The notes beneath the pieces are model-generated. The model made no database searches and was not told the origin of the DNA. It worked only from the letters and a program-made list of their open reading frames with translations. Below, in pieces: positions 1-6,584 of a stretch of 7,893 nucleotides of DNA; position 1 is the first letter of the stretch; each line of letters starts with the position of its first letter. Source of the DNA: an uncultured Oscillospiraceae bacterium (GTDB lineage: Bacteria > Bacillota > Clostridia > Oscillospirales > Oscillospiraceae); assembly GCA_944385595.1 (NCBI GenBank), contig CALWXY010000163.1, positions 1-7,893 of the forward strand. The letters are read 5' to 3'. The translations under genes and the position numbers were made by a program.

Positions 1-1313
1 AATTTTTCAAGTATCTTGCGGCAGAGGGCGGGGGATAGCTCCTCGTCCTGACTGTCGTGCCCGGAGCGCATATTGTTGAAGCTGTCGCTGTCGAAAATCG
101 GCCACAGACCGTAGGTGCCGATGAGGGCGACGCCCATGATGAAGCCGTAGGTGAGGCTCGACATCAGCGAGTGCGACACCGCCTCGCTGATGTGACAGCC
201 GAGCCATTTCTGGTCAAGCTCCGCCCCGCTGAACCCGGAGGCGGACTCCGCCCCGGCGCGCCAGCTTGCCGGGAGGCACACGCCGTACAGCGCGGGGCTG
301 AGCTCGGCGCAGAGCTTGAGGATCTCGCCCCGGCAGGCCGCGCCGTGCGCCGCGGCGCGCTGTCTGAAAGCGCTGTCGCAGGCCGGGACGATGCGGCTGC
401 TTCCGCACACCGACGCGGCGACGGCGTCAATCAGCCCGGCGCGCATGTGCGCCTCGCCGTCGCTTATCAGGGGGCGGAGCGCGTCGGCCGCGTCGCGCAT
501 GGCCTGGGCGCAGACGTCGGCGGCGACCTCGCGCATCAGCGCGCGCCGCTCGCGCTCAATAAAGGGGCGGATTTTGTTTTTCATCTCGGAGACGAAGCGA
601 GCGCCGCAGGCCTGCAGGCGAATATAGAGCTTGCAGAGGCCGCGCGCCGCAGCCGCCGTCCCGGCGAGTCCGGCAAAGCCGTCGAGCGAAGCGAGCGCAA
701 GCTCCGGCTCGATCGCGCCGAGGGGCGCGGCGCAGGCCGGGTCGGGGCAGAGCGAATCCACCAGGGCGGCGTTCGTCTCCGGCAGGACGGCGACCTGCGC
801 GCAGCCCGTGGCCTTCGCCGCGAGGGCGCGCAGCCGCTCGCGCTGAGAGCTCCCCAGCCAGCCGCCCTCGTCCGGGCAGCCGAGCACGAGCAGCAGCTTG
901 CCGTCCGCCGCGGCGGAGCACAGCTCCTCGTCGCGGCAGAGCGCCGACTTCCAGAGCGCTGAGAGGTAGTCGGCCATGACGCCCTGATAGCTCAGACTGG
1001 TGGTGCACTGAGCCTGCCAGTATTCCGGCGGCACCCAGAAGCCGTCGATGGCGTCGGGCGCGTTGCGCGCGTCGCCGCCGATAAACACCTGCCCGCTCTG
1101 ATAGCCGATGAGCGTGGGCAGGGTGGGGCCGTCGCCGCTCAGGCTCAGCGCCGCAAGCTCCGGCGCTCCGCCGGAGCCTGCGCTGCACCTGCACAGCCGC
1201 GTCTCATCCGCGCCTATGCTCAGGCCGACCACGGTCTGCGCCGGGCGCAGCTGCGAGAGATAGTCGATGACCGCGCCGGGCGCGTATTCGCCGCCCATGA
1301 ATCTGTGTGTCAT
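1..1313 (-). CDS. Degenerate Hsp70-like ATPase-domain protein with probable membrane segment (C-terminus cut by window)
   Basis: The minus-strand frame is open from the ATG at 1313 to the window edge (437 codons, no stop seen). The start has a clear ribosome site (AAAGGAG, 8 nt before ATG). The N-terminal half resembles the first half of an Hsp70/actin-type ATPase domain. Residues 28-38 (VVGLSIGADET) sit where the phosphate-1 loop should be. Residues 66-86 read like the DnaK 'PS-V-F--G---VG--A' stretch. Residues 140-187 follow the DnaK pattern '-I-VP----QR---L--A---GL-V--INEPTAAAL', ending in VLPETNAALVDSL. The usual phosphate-1 aspartate is replaced by serine, and no phosphate-2 DLGGGT motif follows residue 188. 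Instead there is a helical, Ala/Arg-rich region (about 220-345) and one hydrophobic stretch (about 384-406), probably a membrane segment. ATP hydrolysis is therefore doubtful. It is the last visible gene of a three-gene unit, 35 bp after its neighbour. Existence is firm; the Hsp70 relation is my reading of motifs. Confidence 0.68.
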   Translation of the reverse strand, partial: MTHRFMGGEYAPGAVIDYLSQLRPAQTVVGLSIGADETRLCRCSAGSGGAPELAALSLSGDGPTLPTLIGYQSGQVFIGGDARNAPDAIDGFWVPPEYWQAQCTTSLSYQGVMADYLSALWKSALCRDEELCSAAADGKLLLVLGCPDEGGWLGSSQRERLRALAAKATGCAQVAVLPETNAALVDSLCPDPACAAPLGAIEPELALASLDGFAGLAGTAAAARGLCKLYIRLQACGARFVSEMKNKIRPFIERERRALMREVAADVCAQAMRDAADALRPLISDGEAHMRAGLIDAVAASVCGSSRIVPACDSAFRQRAAAHGAACRGEILKLCAELSPALYGVCLPASWRAGAESASGFSGAELDQKWLGCHISEAVSHSLMSSLTYGFIMGVALIGTYGLWPIFDSDSFNNMRSGHDSQDEELSPALCRKILEK

Positions 1314-1348
1314 TGCGCTCACTCCTTTGTCCCAAACTGGGAGATGAA

Positions 1349-2383
1349 TCAGAACGGGGACTCGACGTGCAGGCCGTCCCTGTCCCTGATGTAGCTGAAA
1401 TCCTCGTCGTAGTACTCGTCGTCCTCGCCGCGGATGCGGCTGAGCAGCCTGCGCCAGCCCTCGGCTGCGGAGGCCTTGCCGCGGTGAATGAGGTCGCGGA
1501 GGACTATAGACGCCTTTCCGGCGCGCTCGGGGAGGTTGTAATACAGCCAGTAGAGGCTGACGCCCACAGTGGCCATCGCGCCCCAGGCGAAGGCGAGGGC
1601 GCCGAGGCTGTCGCTGCTCACAAACAGCGCGCCGCCCAGCATAGTCGCCGCGAGGATGCAGCAGTCGACGAATATCCCGGCGGCCTCCGCCGCCATGCGG
1701 CCAAGGCGGACGGCGTCGCCGACGGCCTCGAAATCCGTGTTGAGACAGGCGCTCATGGCCGCCTGCTTCGCGGTTACTTCGCGGCGGCTGAGACAGATGT
1801 GCATGGCCGTCAGGCATTTGAGGGCGTAGCCGTCGCGCCCGATGGCGGCGGCGGAGGCGATGCAGTCCGGGGATTTCTCCAGCTCGCGGAACATGCGCTC
1901 CAGAGATTTTTCCGACAGCCCCAGCCTGCCGATGCGCTCGAGAAATTCGGTGCGCAGGTTCGAAAACGGCAGGCTCTCGTAAACATCGTCGCGCCCGAAT
2001 GCGGCCTCGTAGGCCTCAAGGCTGCTTTTGTCCTCAAAATTGGCGGGGTCTATGCCGCGCTCAGCCATGTCGAGGCCGCGGAGCACGTCTTTCATGACCT
2101 CGCTCTGCGAGACATAGCTGCCCCGGCGCTCAAGAAAGCCGTTCGCGCTGTCGATCAGCTCGCAGGTGAGGCCGTCGCGCAGCTGCTGATAGCGCTGTAC
2201 GCACTGCGTAATCTCGGTGTACAGCTCCTCCGCCTCGACCTCGTCCAGATCTCCGCGCCCCAGCATGGCGGGCATCTCAAGCATGACGGATTTGAGGCTG
2301 TCGCCGCCGTCGAGCTTCGCGGCGGAGGCGTAGATCTCCACATAGTCGGGAGTGCTGAGATTTGTGTTCCTGATGTTTTCCAT
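1349..2383 (-). CDS. Helical protein with two C-terminal transmembrane segments, unknown function
   Basis: A 344-residue protein that I do not recognise. The ATG at 2383 has an excellent ribosome site (AAGGAGGT, 7 nt upstream). Residues 1-230 are soluble, charged and mostly helical in appearance; residues 45-110 are rich in Glu, Leu and Arg, as in helical bundles or coiled coils. Two hydrophobic segments (about 237-256 and 259-283) are separated by only a few residues (SSD), so they probably form a membrane hairpin. A basic stretch (about 296-318, with several Arg and Lys) follows and should stay in the cytoplasm. The tail is very acidic (DDEYYDED at 321-328). No signal peptide is seen, so most of the protein should face the cytoplasm. 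It lies 105 bp after the HTH-repeat gene and 35 bp before the Hsp70-like gene, which suggests co-transcription and a shared role at the membrane. Confidence 0.8.
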   Translation of the reverse strand: MENIRNTNLSTPDYVEIYASAAKLDGGDSLKSVMLEMPAMLGRGDLDEVEAEELYTEITQCVQRYQQLRDGLTCELIDSANGFLERRGSYVSQSEVMKDVLRGLDMAERGIDPANFEDKSSLEAYEAAFGRDDVYESLPFSNLRTEFLERIGRLGLSEKSLERMFRELEKSPDCIASAAAIGRDGYALKCLTAMHICLSRREVTAKQAAMSACLNTDFEAVGDAVRLGRMAAEAAGIFVDCCILAATMLGGALFVSSDSLGALAFAWGAMATVGVSLYWLYYNLPERAGKASIVLRDLIHRGKASAAEGWRRLLSRIRGEDDEYYDEDFSYIRDRDGLHVESPF

Positions 2384-2400
2384 TGCCGTACCTCCTTGTG

Positions 2401-2439
2401 ATGTGGCCGTTGGTTTTCCCTTGTGGCCACATTTTAGCA
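2401..2439 (-). promoter_or_regulatory. Operator-like inverted repeat with possible extended -10, upstream of the two-TM gene
   Basis: ATGTGGCC (2401-2408) and GGCCACAT (2425-2432) form an 8-bp inverted repeat. The second arm lies inside a perfect 10-bp palindrome, TGTGGCCACA (2422-2431). TGTGGCC also occurs as a direct repeat 20 bp apart (2402-2408 and 2422-2428), about two helical turns. On the minus strand the box TGCTAAAAT (2439-2431) has the form of an extended -10 and overlaps the palindrome, although no good -35 is visible. The repeat ends a few bases before the ribosome site of the next gene. It could be a repressor site, for example for the HTH-repeat protein encoded just upstream, or an mRNA hairpin controlling translation. 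The repeats are seen directly; the function is inference. Confidence 0.4.
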
Positions 2440-2488
2440 GAGGCGGAGCTATATTTATGTATCCCGGCGTGAAATCGGGAGCTAAAAT

Positions 2489-3406
2489 TTAATCCAAATC
2501 CAGCAGCGCGGCGGAGGGGTAGGGGTTATCGAACATGGGCCTGCCGTCGCCGTCGAAGCGGCGCTCCTCGATGATCTGCGCCAGCTCCTCCGGAACGTAG
2601 CCGCCCGAATCGGACGCGGCGCAGATCAGGCGCATGTAGGCGAGGAAGAGCAGGTCGCAGTCCATGTAAAAGCCGCTGCGGATAAGCGCGAGGAAGTCCC
2701 AGCCGCCGTCAGGCGTCAGCCCCAGGGCGAGCACCAGCTTGAACAGCGTGCCCCGGCTCACGACCCCGCTGCCGCGCGGCTCAAAGGGATGCCACGCGCT
2801 GCGGGAGATGTAGGCGTCCTCGCGGAATGCGGTGACGCTTTTGCCGCTGGCGCGGACTCCGTCGCGCACCGGCGCCTTGAGCGGACTCACGTCGTCAAAT
2901 TGCCTGCGGATGAGCAGAGAGCGCAGCTCGTCGGCCTCGTCCGAACCGAGGCCCAGCGCCGCCGCGACCTTGTCGGCGAGGTCGGGCGAGGGGCAGACCT
3001 TCATACAGCGGAAGCGCCACCAGCTGGCCGGCGGTATGCGCTGCTCGCCCAAGCTGCGCTCCGGCAGAAGGCGCAGCTCCTCGTCAATCGCGGTTTTCCA
3101 CAGCCAGGCGGCGGCTTCGGCGCGATTGCAGCTCAGCATGGCGCGGTATTGATTTTCAAGCTGCCCGGAGAGCGGGCGGAGCCTCAGCAGCGCATCGGAG
3201 ACGGCGGAGAAGCCCGGCTCCTCGCCGGCCTCGAACTCTCGCCGCAGCTCCGGCGAGAGGCGGAGGCGGCTGCAAAGCTCGTCGGCCAGGCGCTGCCGTA
3301 TCCAGTTCGGCGCGGCCTCGCGCCCGGCGCGTATGCGCCCGTCAATCCAGATTTCGCGATTCAGCGCCTCCTCAAACAGAACCATATCCAGCGCTCGCTC
3401 CGGCAT
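2489..3406 (-). CDS. Protein with two degenerate Xre-like helix-turn-helix repeats
   Basis: A 305-residue soluble protein, first gene of its transcription unit. The N-terminal third (1-120) is helical and charged, with no motif I recognise. Two stretches follow the pattern of the cryptic helix-turn-helix repeats common in Clostridia ('S-S-W-RF ... PS--L---AL-LGL---E--ELL'). The first is at about 128-165 (SWWRFRCMKVCPSPDLADKV, then LGLGSDEADELRSLL). The second is at about 188-245 (SVTAFREDAYISRSAWHPFE, then LFKLVLALGLTP and the usual LIRSGF-type ending). The ~25 residues after it (DCDLLFLAYMRLI) match the helix that normally follows such repeats. Both repeats are degenerate, so they may mediate protein contacts rather than DNA binding. 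The start at 3406 has only a weak ribosome site (GGGTGA); the ATG seven codons later, with GGAG further upstream, is an alternative. Its neighbours are a two-TM protein and an Hsp70-like protein. Confidence 0.75.
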   Translation of the reverse strand: MPERALDMVLFEEALNREIWIDGRIRAGREAAPNWIRQRLADELCSRLRLSPELRREFEAGEEPGFSAVSDALLRLRPLSGQLENQYRAMLSCNRAEAAAWLWKTAIDEELRLLPERSLGEQRIPPASWWRFRCMKVCPSPDLADKVAAALGLGSDEADELRSLLIRRQFDDVSPLKAPVRDGVRASGKSVTAFREDAYISRSAWHPFEPRGSGVVSRGTLFKLVLALGLTPDGGWDFLALIRSGFYMDCDLLFLAYMRLICAASDSGGYVPEELAQIIEERRFDGDGRPMFDNPYPSAALLDLD

Positions 3407-3424
3407 AAATTCACCCGCCCTCTT

Positions 3425-3433
3425 TGTGGATAA
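3425..3433 (-). other. Perfect DnaA-box consensus TTATCCACA in the leader of the HTH-repeat gene
   Basis: The minus strand reads TTATCCACA, identical to the standard DnaA box, between the promoter and the start codon of the HTH-repeat gene. It is a single box. A 9-mer with one permitted ambiguity is expected by chance in roughly a quarter of windows this size, so this may mean nothing. If real, DnaA could regulate the downstream unit. Confidence 0.25.
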
Positions 3434-3444
3434 ATATTGCAGTT

Positions 3445-3473
3445 ATTATACCAAAAACAGCGCATATCATCAA
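3445..3473 (-). promoter_or_regulatory. Sigma-70-type promoter with extended -10 for the HTH / two-TM / Hsp70-like unit
   Basis: On the minus strand the -35 is TTGATG (3473-3468), the spacer is 17 bp, and the -10 is a perfect TATAAT (3450-3445) preceded by TG at the extended -10 position. Transcription should start near 3438, giving a leader of about 30 nt before the ATG at 3406. It lies just after the trpA terminator, so the two units are separately transcribed. Confidence 0.8.
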
Positions 3474-3496
3474 GCGGCGAGGCCGTCTCGCGAAAA

Positions 3497-3527
3497 GCAA
3501 AAAGGCAGCACTAAGCTGCCTTTTTGC
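3497..3527 (-). terminator. Intrinsic terminator after trpA
   Basis: A 13-bp perfect stem (3497-3509 with 3515-3527) closes on a 5-nt loop. On the minus strand the second arm ends in TTTTTGC and is followed by TTTT, a typical Rho-independent terminator. It begins 33 bp after the trpA stop. The complementary A-tract means it could also work on the plus strand, but no plus-strand gene points into it. Confidence 0.9.
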
Positions 3528-3560
3528 CTGTGAGCCGTCGCCGCTTGCGCGGATGGCGGT

Positions 3561-4328
3561 TTAAATCGATATCGCGCTTTTCATCTCTCTCACATACTCG
3601 CCGACAAACGGCGGCGCATCCTCACCGTGCTTTTCCAGCAGCTTGATGATTGCGGAGCCGACAATCACGCCGTCGGCTATCTCCGCCATCCGCTTTGCCT
3701 GCTCGGGGGTGGATATGCCGAAGCCTATTGCGGTTGGTATGGAGGTGTTCTGGCGCACCACCTCGAGTATGGAGTCCAGATCCGTCCTAATCTCGCTCCT
3801 TGTGCCGGTCACGCCCAGGGAGGAGACGATATAGAGGAAGCCCTCCGCCTCTCCGGCAATCATGGCTATGCGGTTTTCCGAGGTCGGCGCAATCAGCGAG
3901 ATGAGGTCGACCCCGTATTTTTTGCAGAAGGGCAGGAATTCCTCTTTCTCCTCAAACGGCAGATCGGGGAGAATGAGGCCGTCGATTTCAATATCCCGGC
4001 AAGTGGAGATGAAGCGCTCCGCCCCGTAGGAAAACACCACGTTTGCGTAGGTCATGAACACCATCGGCACCTTCACATCCCGCCGCAGCCCGCGCACCAG
4101 ATTGAAAATTTTGTCGGTGGTGACGCCGCCGCGCAGCGCGCGCAGATTGGCGCCCTGAATCACCGGCCCCTCGGCGGTGGGGTCGGAGAACGGAATGCCA
4201 AGCTCAATGAGGTCGGCGCCGTTTTCCGCGGCTGCCCGCACGGCGGCGGCGGTGGTCGCCAGATCGGGGTCGCCGCAGGTGATGAACGGGATGAACGCCT
4301 TTCCATTGGCGAAGGCCTCTGCAATCTT
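3561..4328 (-). CDS. trpA: Tryptophan synthase alpha subunit, start codon missing or non-standard
   Basis: TrpA cleaves indole-3-glycerol phosphate to indole and glyceraldehyde-3-phosphate and passes indole to TrpB, in the last step of tryptophan synthesis in the cytoplasm. Family motifs appear in order: FIPFITCGDPDL near the N-terminus; ADLIELGIPFSDP with the catalytic Glu; TAEGPVIQ, where Glu replaces the second catalytic acid (Asp60 in Salmonella), a substitution I believe occurs in Clostridia; the loop SLGVTGTRS; and the phosphate-binding GFGIS and GVIVGSAI. Homology runs upstream to KIAEAFANGKAF at 4328, giving 255 residues, nearly the normal length. However, an in-frame stop (TGA, 4341-4343) lies just upstream, with no ATG, GTG or TTG between. 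The first such codon is the GTG at 4241, which would drop about 29 residues including the conserved ITCGDPD strand. The first 1-3 codons and ribosome site seem replaced by the end of another ORF. Initiation at AUU (4325-4323), right after that ORF's stop, is possible; otherwise trpA is inactive. No trpB is present. Confidence 0.93.
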   Translation of the reverse strand, partial: KIAEAFANGKAFIPFITCGDPDLATTAAAVRAAAENGADLIELGIPFSDPTAEGPVIQGANLRALRGGVTTDKIFNLVRGLRRDVKVPMVFMTYANVVFSYGAERFISTCRDIEIDGLILPDLPFEEKEEFLPFCKKYGVDLISLIAPTSENRIAMIAGEAEGFLYIVSSLGVTGTRSEIRTDLDSILEVVRQNTSIPTAIGFGISTPEQAKRMAEIADGVIVGSAIIKLLEKHGEDAPPFVGEYVREMKSAISI

Positions 4329-4479
4329 AGGTTGACGGGGTCATGGCGGGGACAGCTTGCCAAGGCTGCCCTGGCCTGAGTGGGTAATGCCCGACGTCTA
4401 TGATGGCCACATCCCGACACGCCGCGGCGGGCGCGGAGATGCAAAACGCAAGGATGAGCAAGAAAACTGCTTTTTTCAT
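4327..4479 (-). CDS. Short secreted ORF, probable truncated N-acetylmuramoyl-L-alanine amidase start
   Basis: A 50-codon frame. The ATG at 4479 has a ribosome site (GGGAG, about 8 nt upstream) and lies 19 bp after the third RCC1-like gene, so it belongs to that operon. Residues 1-20 form a signal peptide (MKKAVFLLILAFCISAPAAA, cleavage near AAA/C). The next residues, RDVAIIDVGHYPLRPG, resemble the first strand and first zinc-binding His of Amidase_3-type cell-wall amidases ('-V-IDAGHG---PG'). The frame then ends at TAA (4329-4327), overlapping the first bases of the trpA homology. An amidase would need about 150 or more further residues, so this is best read as an amidase N-terminus cut at a rearrangement junction. 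It could also be a genuine short exported peptide. The signal peptide and ribosome site are clear; the family call rests on about 16 residues. Confidence 0.5.
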   Translation of the reverse strand: MKKAVFLLILAFCISAPAAACRDVAIIDVGHYPLRPGQPWQAVPAMTPST

Positions 4480-4498
4480 ATTGCCACTCCCGACGCGG

Positions 4499-5509
4499 TC
4501 AAATCAGCGGAACCAGAAGCGGGACGAGCCTCAGCATCATCTTCGCCGCGGAGAGAATCAGCGGAGCGACGGGTATCTGCACGAGGCTGTCGACCGTGCC
4601 GACGCAGGCGAAGGTGCTGAAGTCGCCGGGAACTGTGTTCGTGTAGACGTACCCGTCGTCCGTGATGGCGACGCGGATGTATGAGCCGCACATCGCGGAC
4701 TCGACGCCGCCGCTGAGCAGCTCGACATAGCTGCCGTCATCCTGCTTTGCGTACAGCGCGCTGTCCTCGGTAATGTAGCCGCCGTCGCAGAGCTTGCGGA
4801 CGTTGCGGGCTATCGGTTCACGCAGAAAGCTCCCGGCCAAATCACCCGGGATATATTCGTAGACATAGCCGTTTTTCATCTGTATCAGGTCGTAAGTCAG
4901 GGCAAAGACGCCGGACTTTATGCGGGTGGGGGTCAGGTAGCCGGGACCCCAGACATAGAGGTCGCCGTTGTTTTTGACGGCGGAGTAGCCGTAAACATAT
5001 TTGCAGCCGCCGAGCACCTCGACGGGACCGTAATACTCGTCGGTGTAAGGGTCGCGCCCCCAATCCCAGACGGAGCCGTCCGCCTTGAGGGCGGAAAAGT
5101 GGTCGTAGCCGCCGGAGACCATGACAACGTCGTCCATGATTTTGACGGTCTTCGAGTTGCCATCGCTCTCTTTCCCGGCGTAGGTAAAGTTATCGTAGGG
5201 GCCGTAGCCGTGGAGTTCGCCGTCAACCGTTACAATGAACAGGTTGAGATAGCCGCCGGACAGCGAGGCGGCGCCGTCAAAAGCCGCAAATCGGTTTACA
5301 TAATCACAAAAGTAGTTGTCCGACCTGAGGAAGTCGGGTATGATCCCGGTGTCGTTCGTGCCCCACGCGACGACATGCCCGTCGGGCGTGACGATAAAGA
5401 CATCGTCGCTGCGGACTGAATATATCTTTTGGTCCGGCAGCTCCGGCGCGGCGAGGGCGGGGGCGGAGAGGAAAAACAGAAGCAGTAGTAAAATGCACAG
5501 CTTTTTCAT
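4499..5509 (-). CDS. Secreted RCC1-like seven-bladed beta-propeller protein, copy 3 of the array
   Basis: A 336-residue exported protein. It has a signal peptide (residues 1-20, MKKLC then leucines, cleavage ALA/APELP). I count seven RCC1-type blade motifs ('ALK-DGSVW-WG'): VFIVTPDGHVVAWG (37-50), LFIVTVDGELHGYG (90-103), FSALKADGSVWDWG (138-151), YSAVKNNGDLYVWG (175-188), then weaker ones at 206-219, 244-254 and 276-289. Seven is the normal number for a closed RCC1 propeller. The C-terminus is a hydrophobic tail (about 311-336, ending RLVPLLVPLI), which could anchor or dock the protein. No LPXTG motif or lipobox is seen. The start has GGAGGT 6 nt upstream, 13 bp after copy 2. The first 25 residues are nearly those of the other copies, but the tail differs from their shared ending. 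RCC1 propellers generally bind proteins; the partner here is unknown. Confidence 0.85.
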   Translation of the reverse strand: MKKLCILLLLLFFLSAPALAAPELPDQKIYSVRSDDVFIVTPDGHVVAWGTNDTGIIPDFLRSDNYFCDYVNRFAAFDGAASLSGGYLNLFIVTVDGELHGYGPYDNFTYAGKESDGNSKTVKIMDDVVMVSGGYDHFSALKADGSVWDWGRDPYTDEYYGPVEVLGGCKYVYGYSAVKNNGDLYVWGPGYLTPTRIKSGVFALTYDLIQMKNGYVYEYIPGDLAGSFLREPIARNVRKLCDGGYITEDSALYAKQDDGSYVELLSGGVESAMCGSYIRVAITDDGYVYTNTVPGDFSTFACVGTVDSLVQIPVAPLILSAAKMMLRLVPLLVPLI

Positions 5510-5647
5510 GTCGCACCTCCAATCACAATAGCACCGGCAGCAGCGAGAGCAGTTTGCGGAAAACCAGCTCCGCCTGAAGTATCACCGGCCATGGGTTGAA
5601 GCTCCTTTCGTATTCCGGAGCGAGTTCGTCGAGGGGGCCGAGATACT
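5434..5647 (-). repeat. Conserved junction repeat between RCC1-like copies 2 and 3
   Basis: This segment holds the last ~41 codons of copy 2, the 13-bp spacer with its ribosome site, and the first ~25 codons of copy 3. It repeats at 6509-6723. For the 3'-end part (5521-5647 against 6597-6723) I count 6 mismatches in 127 positions with no gaps, far closer than the blade-coding middles. The signal-peptide part differs by a few bases. Such ends are natural sites for recombination or gene conversion. Confidence 0.85.
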
Positions 5648-6584
5648 CCATGTTTGTAAAATTACTCGAGTTCATTTCAGATGAGTATACTTTCCCGTCA
5701 CAGGTTGTCGCCAAACATATGTAAGGCCAGCAGAAGGCGTGCTCAACATTTTCCAGTACCCTGATGTAGCCGCTGCCGTCCCAATCTTTGCAGTACAGAG
5801 CGCTGTCCTCGGTTATATATCCACCGGAACACAGTTTTCGCACGTTCACAGCTATCGGCTCCGGGGGCGCTGAGCCAAGTTCAGCTGCAGCGAGATAGTC
5901 TTCAAATCTGTAAAGGTCACCGTTTTCCATCTGGAGCAGTCCGCCGTCAATGGCAAACACTCCTGAACAAATATATTCTCCACTATCCAGACAATATAGG
6001 CCACCGTCTTTTGTAATTGCATATGATTGAGTCGCATAGCGGCAACCTTCCATAACTTTGACCGGGGAATAATAGTCCGTGCCCCAGACCCATACACTTC
6101 CATCAGTTTTTAAGGCAGTAAAAAAGTCAAAATTTCCGCATATAGAAGCCACATCTTCCATTATTTTTACAGGATAGAGGGAGCCGTTGTTGTACAGGGC
6201 GTAAGCTCTTGAATAGTTCTCCGGCGCGCGTCCGGCAAAGCAGTTCTGAAAATCAAGGCCGAATCCGTACAATGTGCCGTCATCCATGAGCGCAAGGAGG
6301 CCGAAATAAGTACCCTGAACGGCTTTAACGCCGCCGCTTATGAGCGTCATGCGGTCAGCGTAGCTGAAGCCGTCCGTGTGGAGACGCCTGCTTATATCGG
6401 CTCCGCACAGAGCCATGAGATTCGTTTCATCTGTCCCCCATGCAACGAGCTCTCCGCCGGGTGCTACCACAAAAATGTCGGAGATATGCCCTATGCTTAT
6501 CTGCTGCTCCGGCAGCTCCGGTGCGGCGAGGGCGGGGGCGGAGAGGGAAAACAGAAACAGTAGCAAAATGCACAGCTTTTTCAT
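5523..6584 (-). CDS. Secreted RCC1-like seven-bladed beta-propeller protein, copy 2 of the array
   Basis: A 353-residue exported paralog. I start it at the ATG at 6584, which has GGAGGT 6 nt upstream and begins the signal peptide (MKKLCILLLF..., cleavage ALA/APELP at 20/21). A longer in-frame start at 6668 would put 28 Gly/Ala-rich residues before the signal peptide and overlap copy 1, so I reject it. Blade motifs: IFVVAPGGELVAWG (37-50), LLALMDDGTLYGFG (96-109), FTALKTDGSVWVWG (155-168), YAITKDGGLYCL (188-199), LLQMENGDLYRF (216-227), GYITEDSALYCK (255-266) and ICLATTCDGKVYSS (289-302), seven in all. The C-terminal tail (about 314-353: YLGPLDELAPEYE, then NPWPVILQAELVF and LLSLLPVLL) is nearly identical to that of copy 1 and ends in a hydrophobic, probably helical stretch. 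It is in an operon with copies 1 and 3 (14 and 13 bp gaps). The middle is less GC-rich than the ends. Confidence 0.85.
   Translation of the reverse strand: MKKLCILLLFLFSLSAPALAAPELPEQQISIGHISDIFVVAPGGELVAWGTDETNLMALCGADISRRLHTDGFSYADRMTLISGGVKAVQGTYFGLLALMDDGTLYGFGLDFQNCFAGRAPENYSRAYALYNNGSLYPVKIMEDVASICGNFDFFTALKTDGSVWVWGTDYYSPVKVMEGCRYATQSYAITKDGGLYCLDSGEYICSGVFAIDGGLLQMENGDLYRFEDYLAAAELGSAPPEPIAVNVRKLCSGGYITEDSALYCKDWDGSGYIRVLENVEHAFCWPYICLATTCDGKVYSSEMNSSNFTNMEYLGPLDELAPEYERSFNPWPVILQAELVFRKLLSLLPVLL

Noticed and set aside
57..962. 301-codon plus-strand open frame
   Set aside because: It reads the exact complement of the codons of the Hsp70-like gene. High GC at third positions keeps the antisense frame open. 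It has no ribosome site, and its composition (Ala, Arg, Gly, His) is that of a shadow frame.
1307..2401. 364-codon plus-strand open frame
   Set aside because: Antisense to the two-TM gene, which has a far better ribosome site and a sensible protein sequence.
3425..3433. Replication origin
   Set aside because: Only one DnaA box, with no AT-rich unwinding region and no dnaA or dnaN nearby.
3333..3533. 66-codon plus-strand frame across the promoter and terminator
   Set aside because: It runs through the minus-strand promoter and terminator, has no ribosome site, and ends in residues encoded by the terminator stem.
3561..4241. GTG at 4241 as the trpA start
   Set aside because: TrpA homology continues 29 codons further upstream, including FIPFITCGDPDL. 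Starting here would remove the first strand of the barrel.
3627..4379. 250-codon plus-strand open frame
   Set aside because: Lies antisense to trpA, whose identity is certain. No protein-like features.
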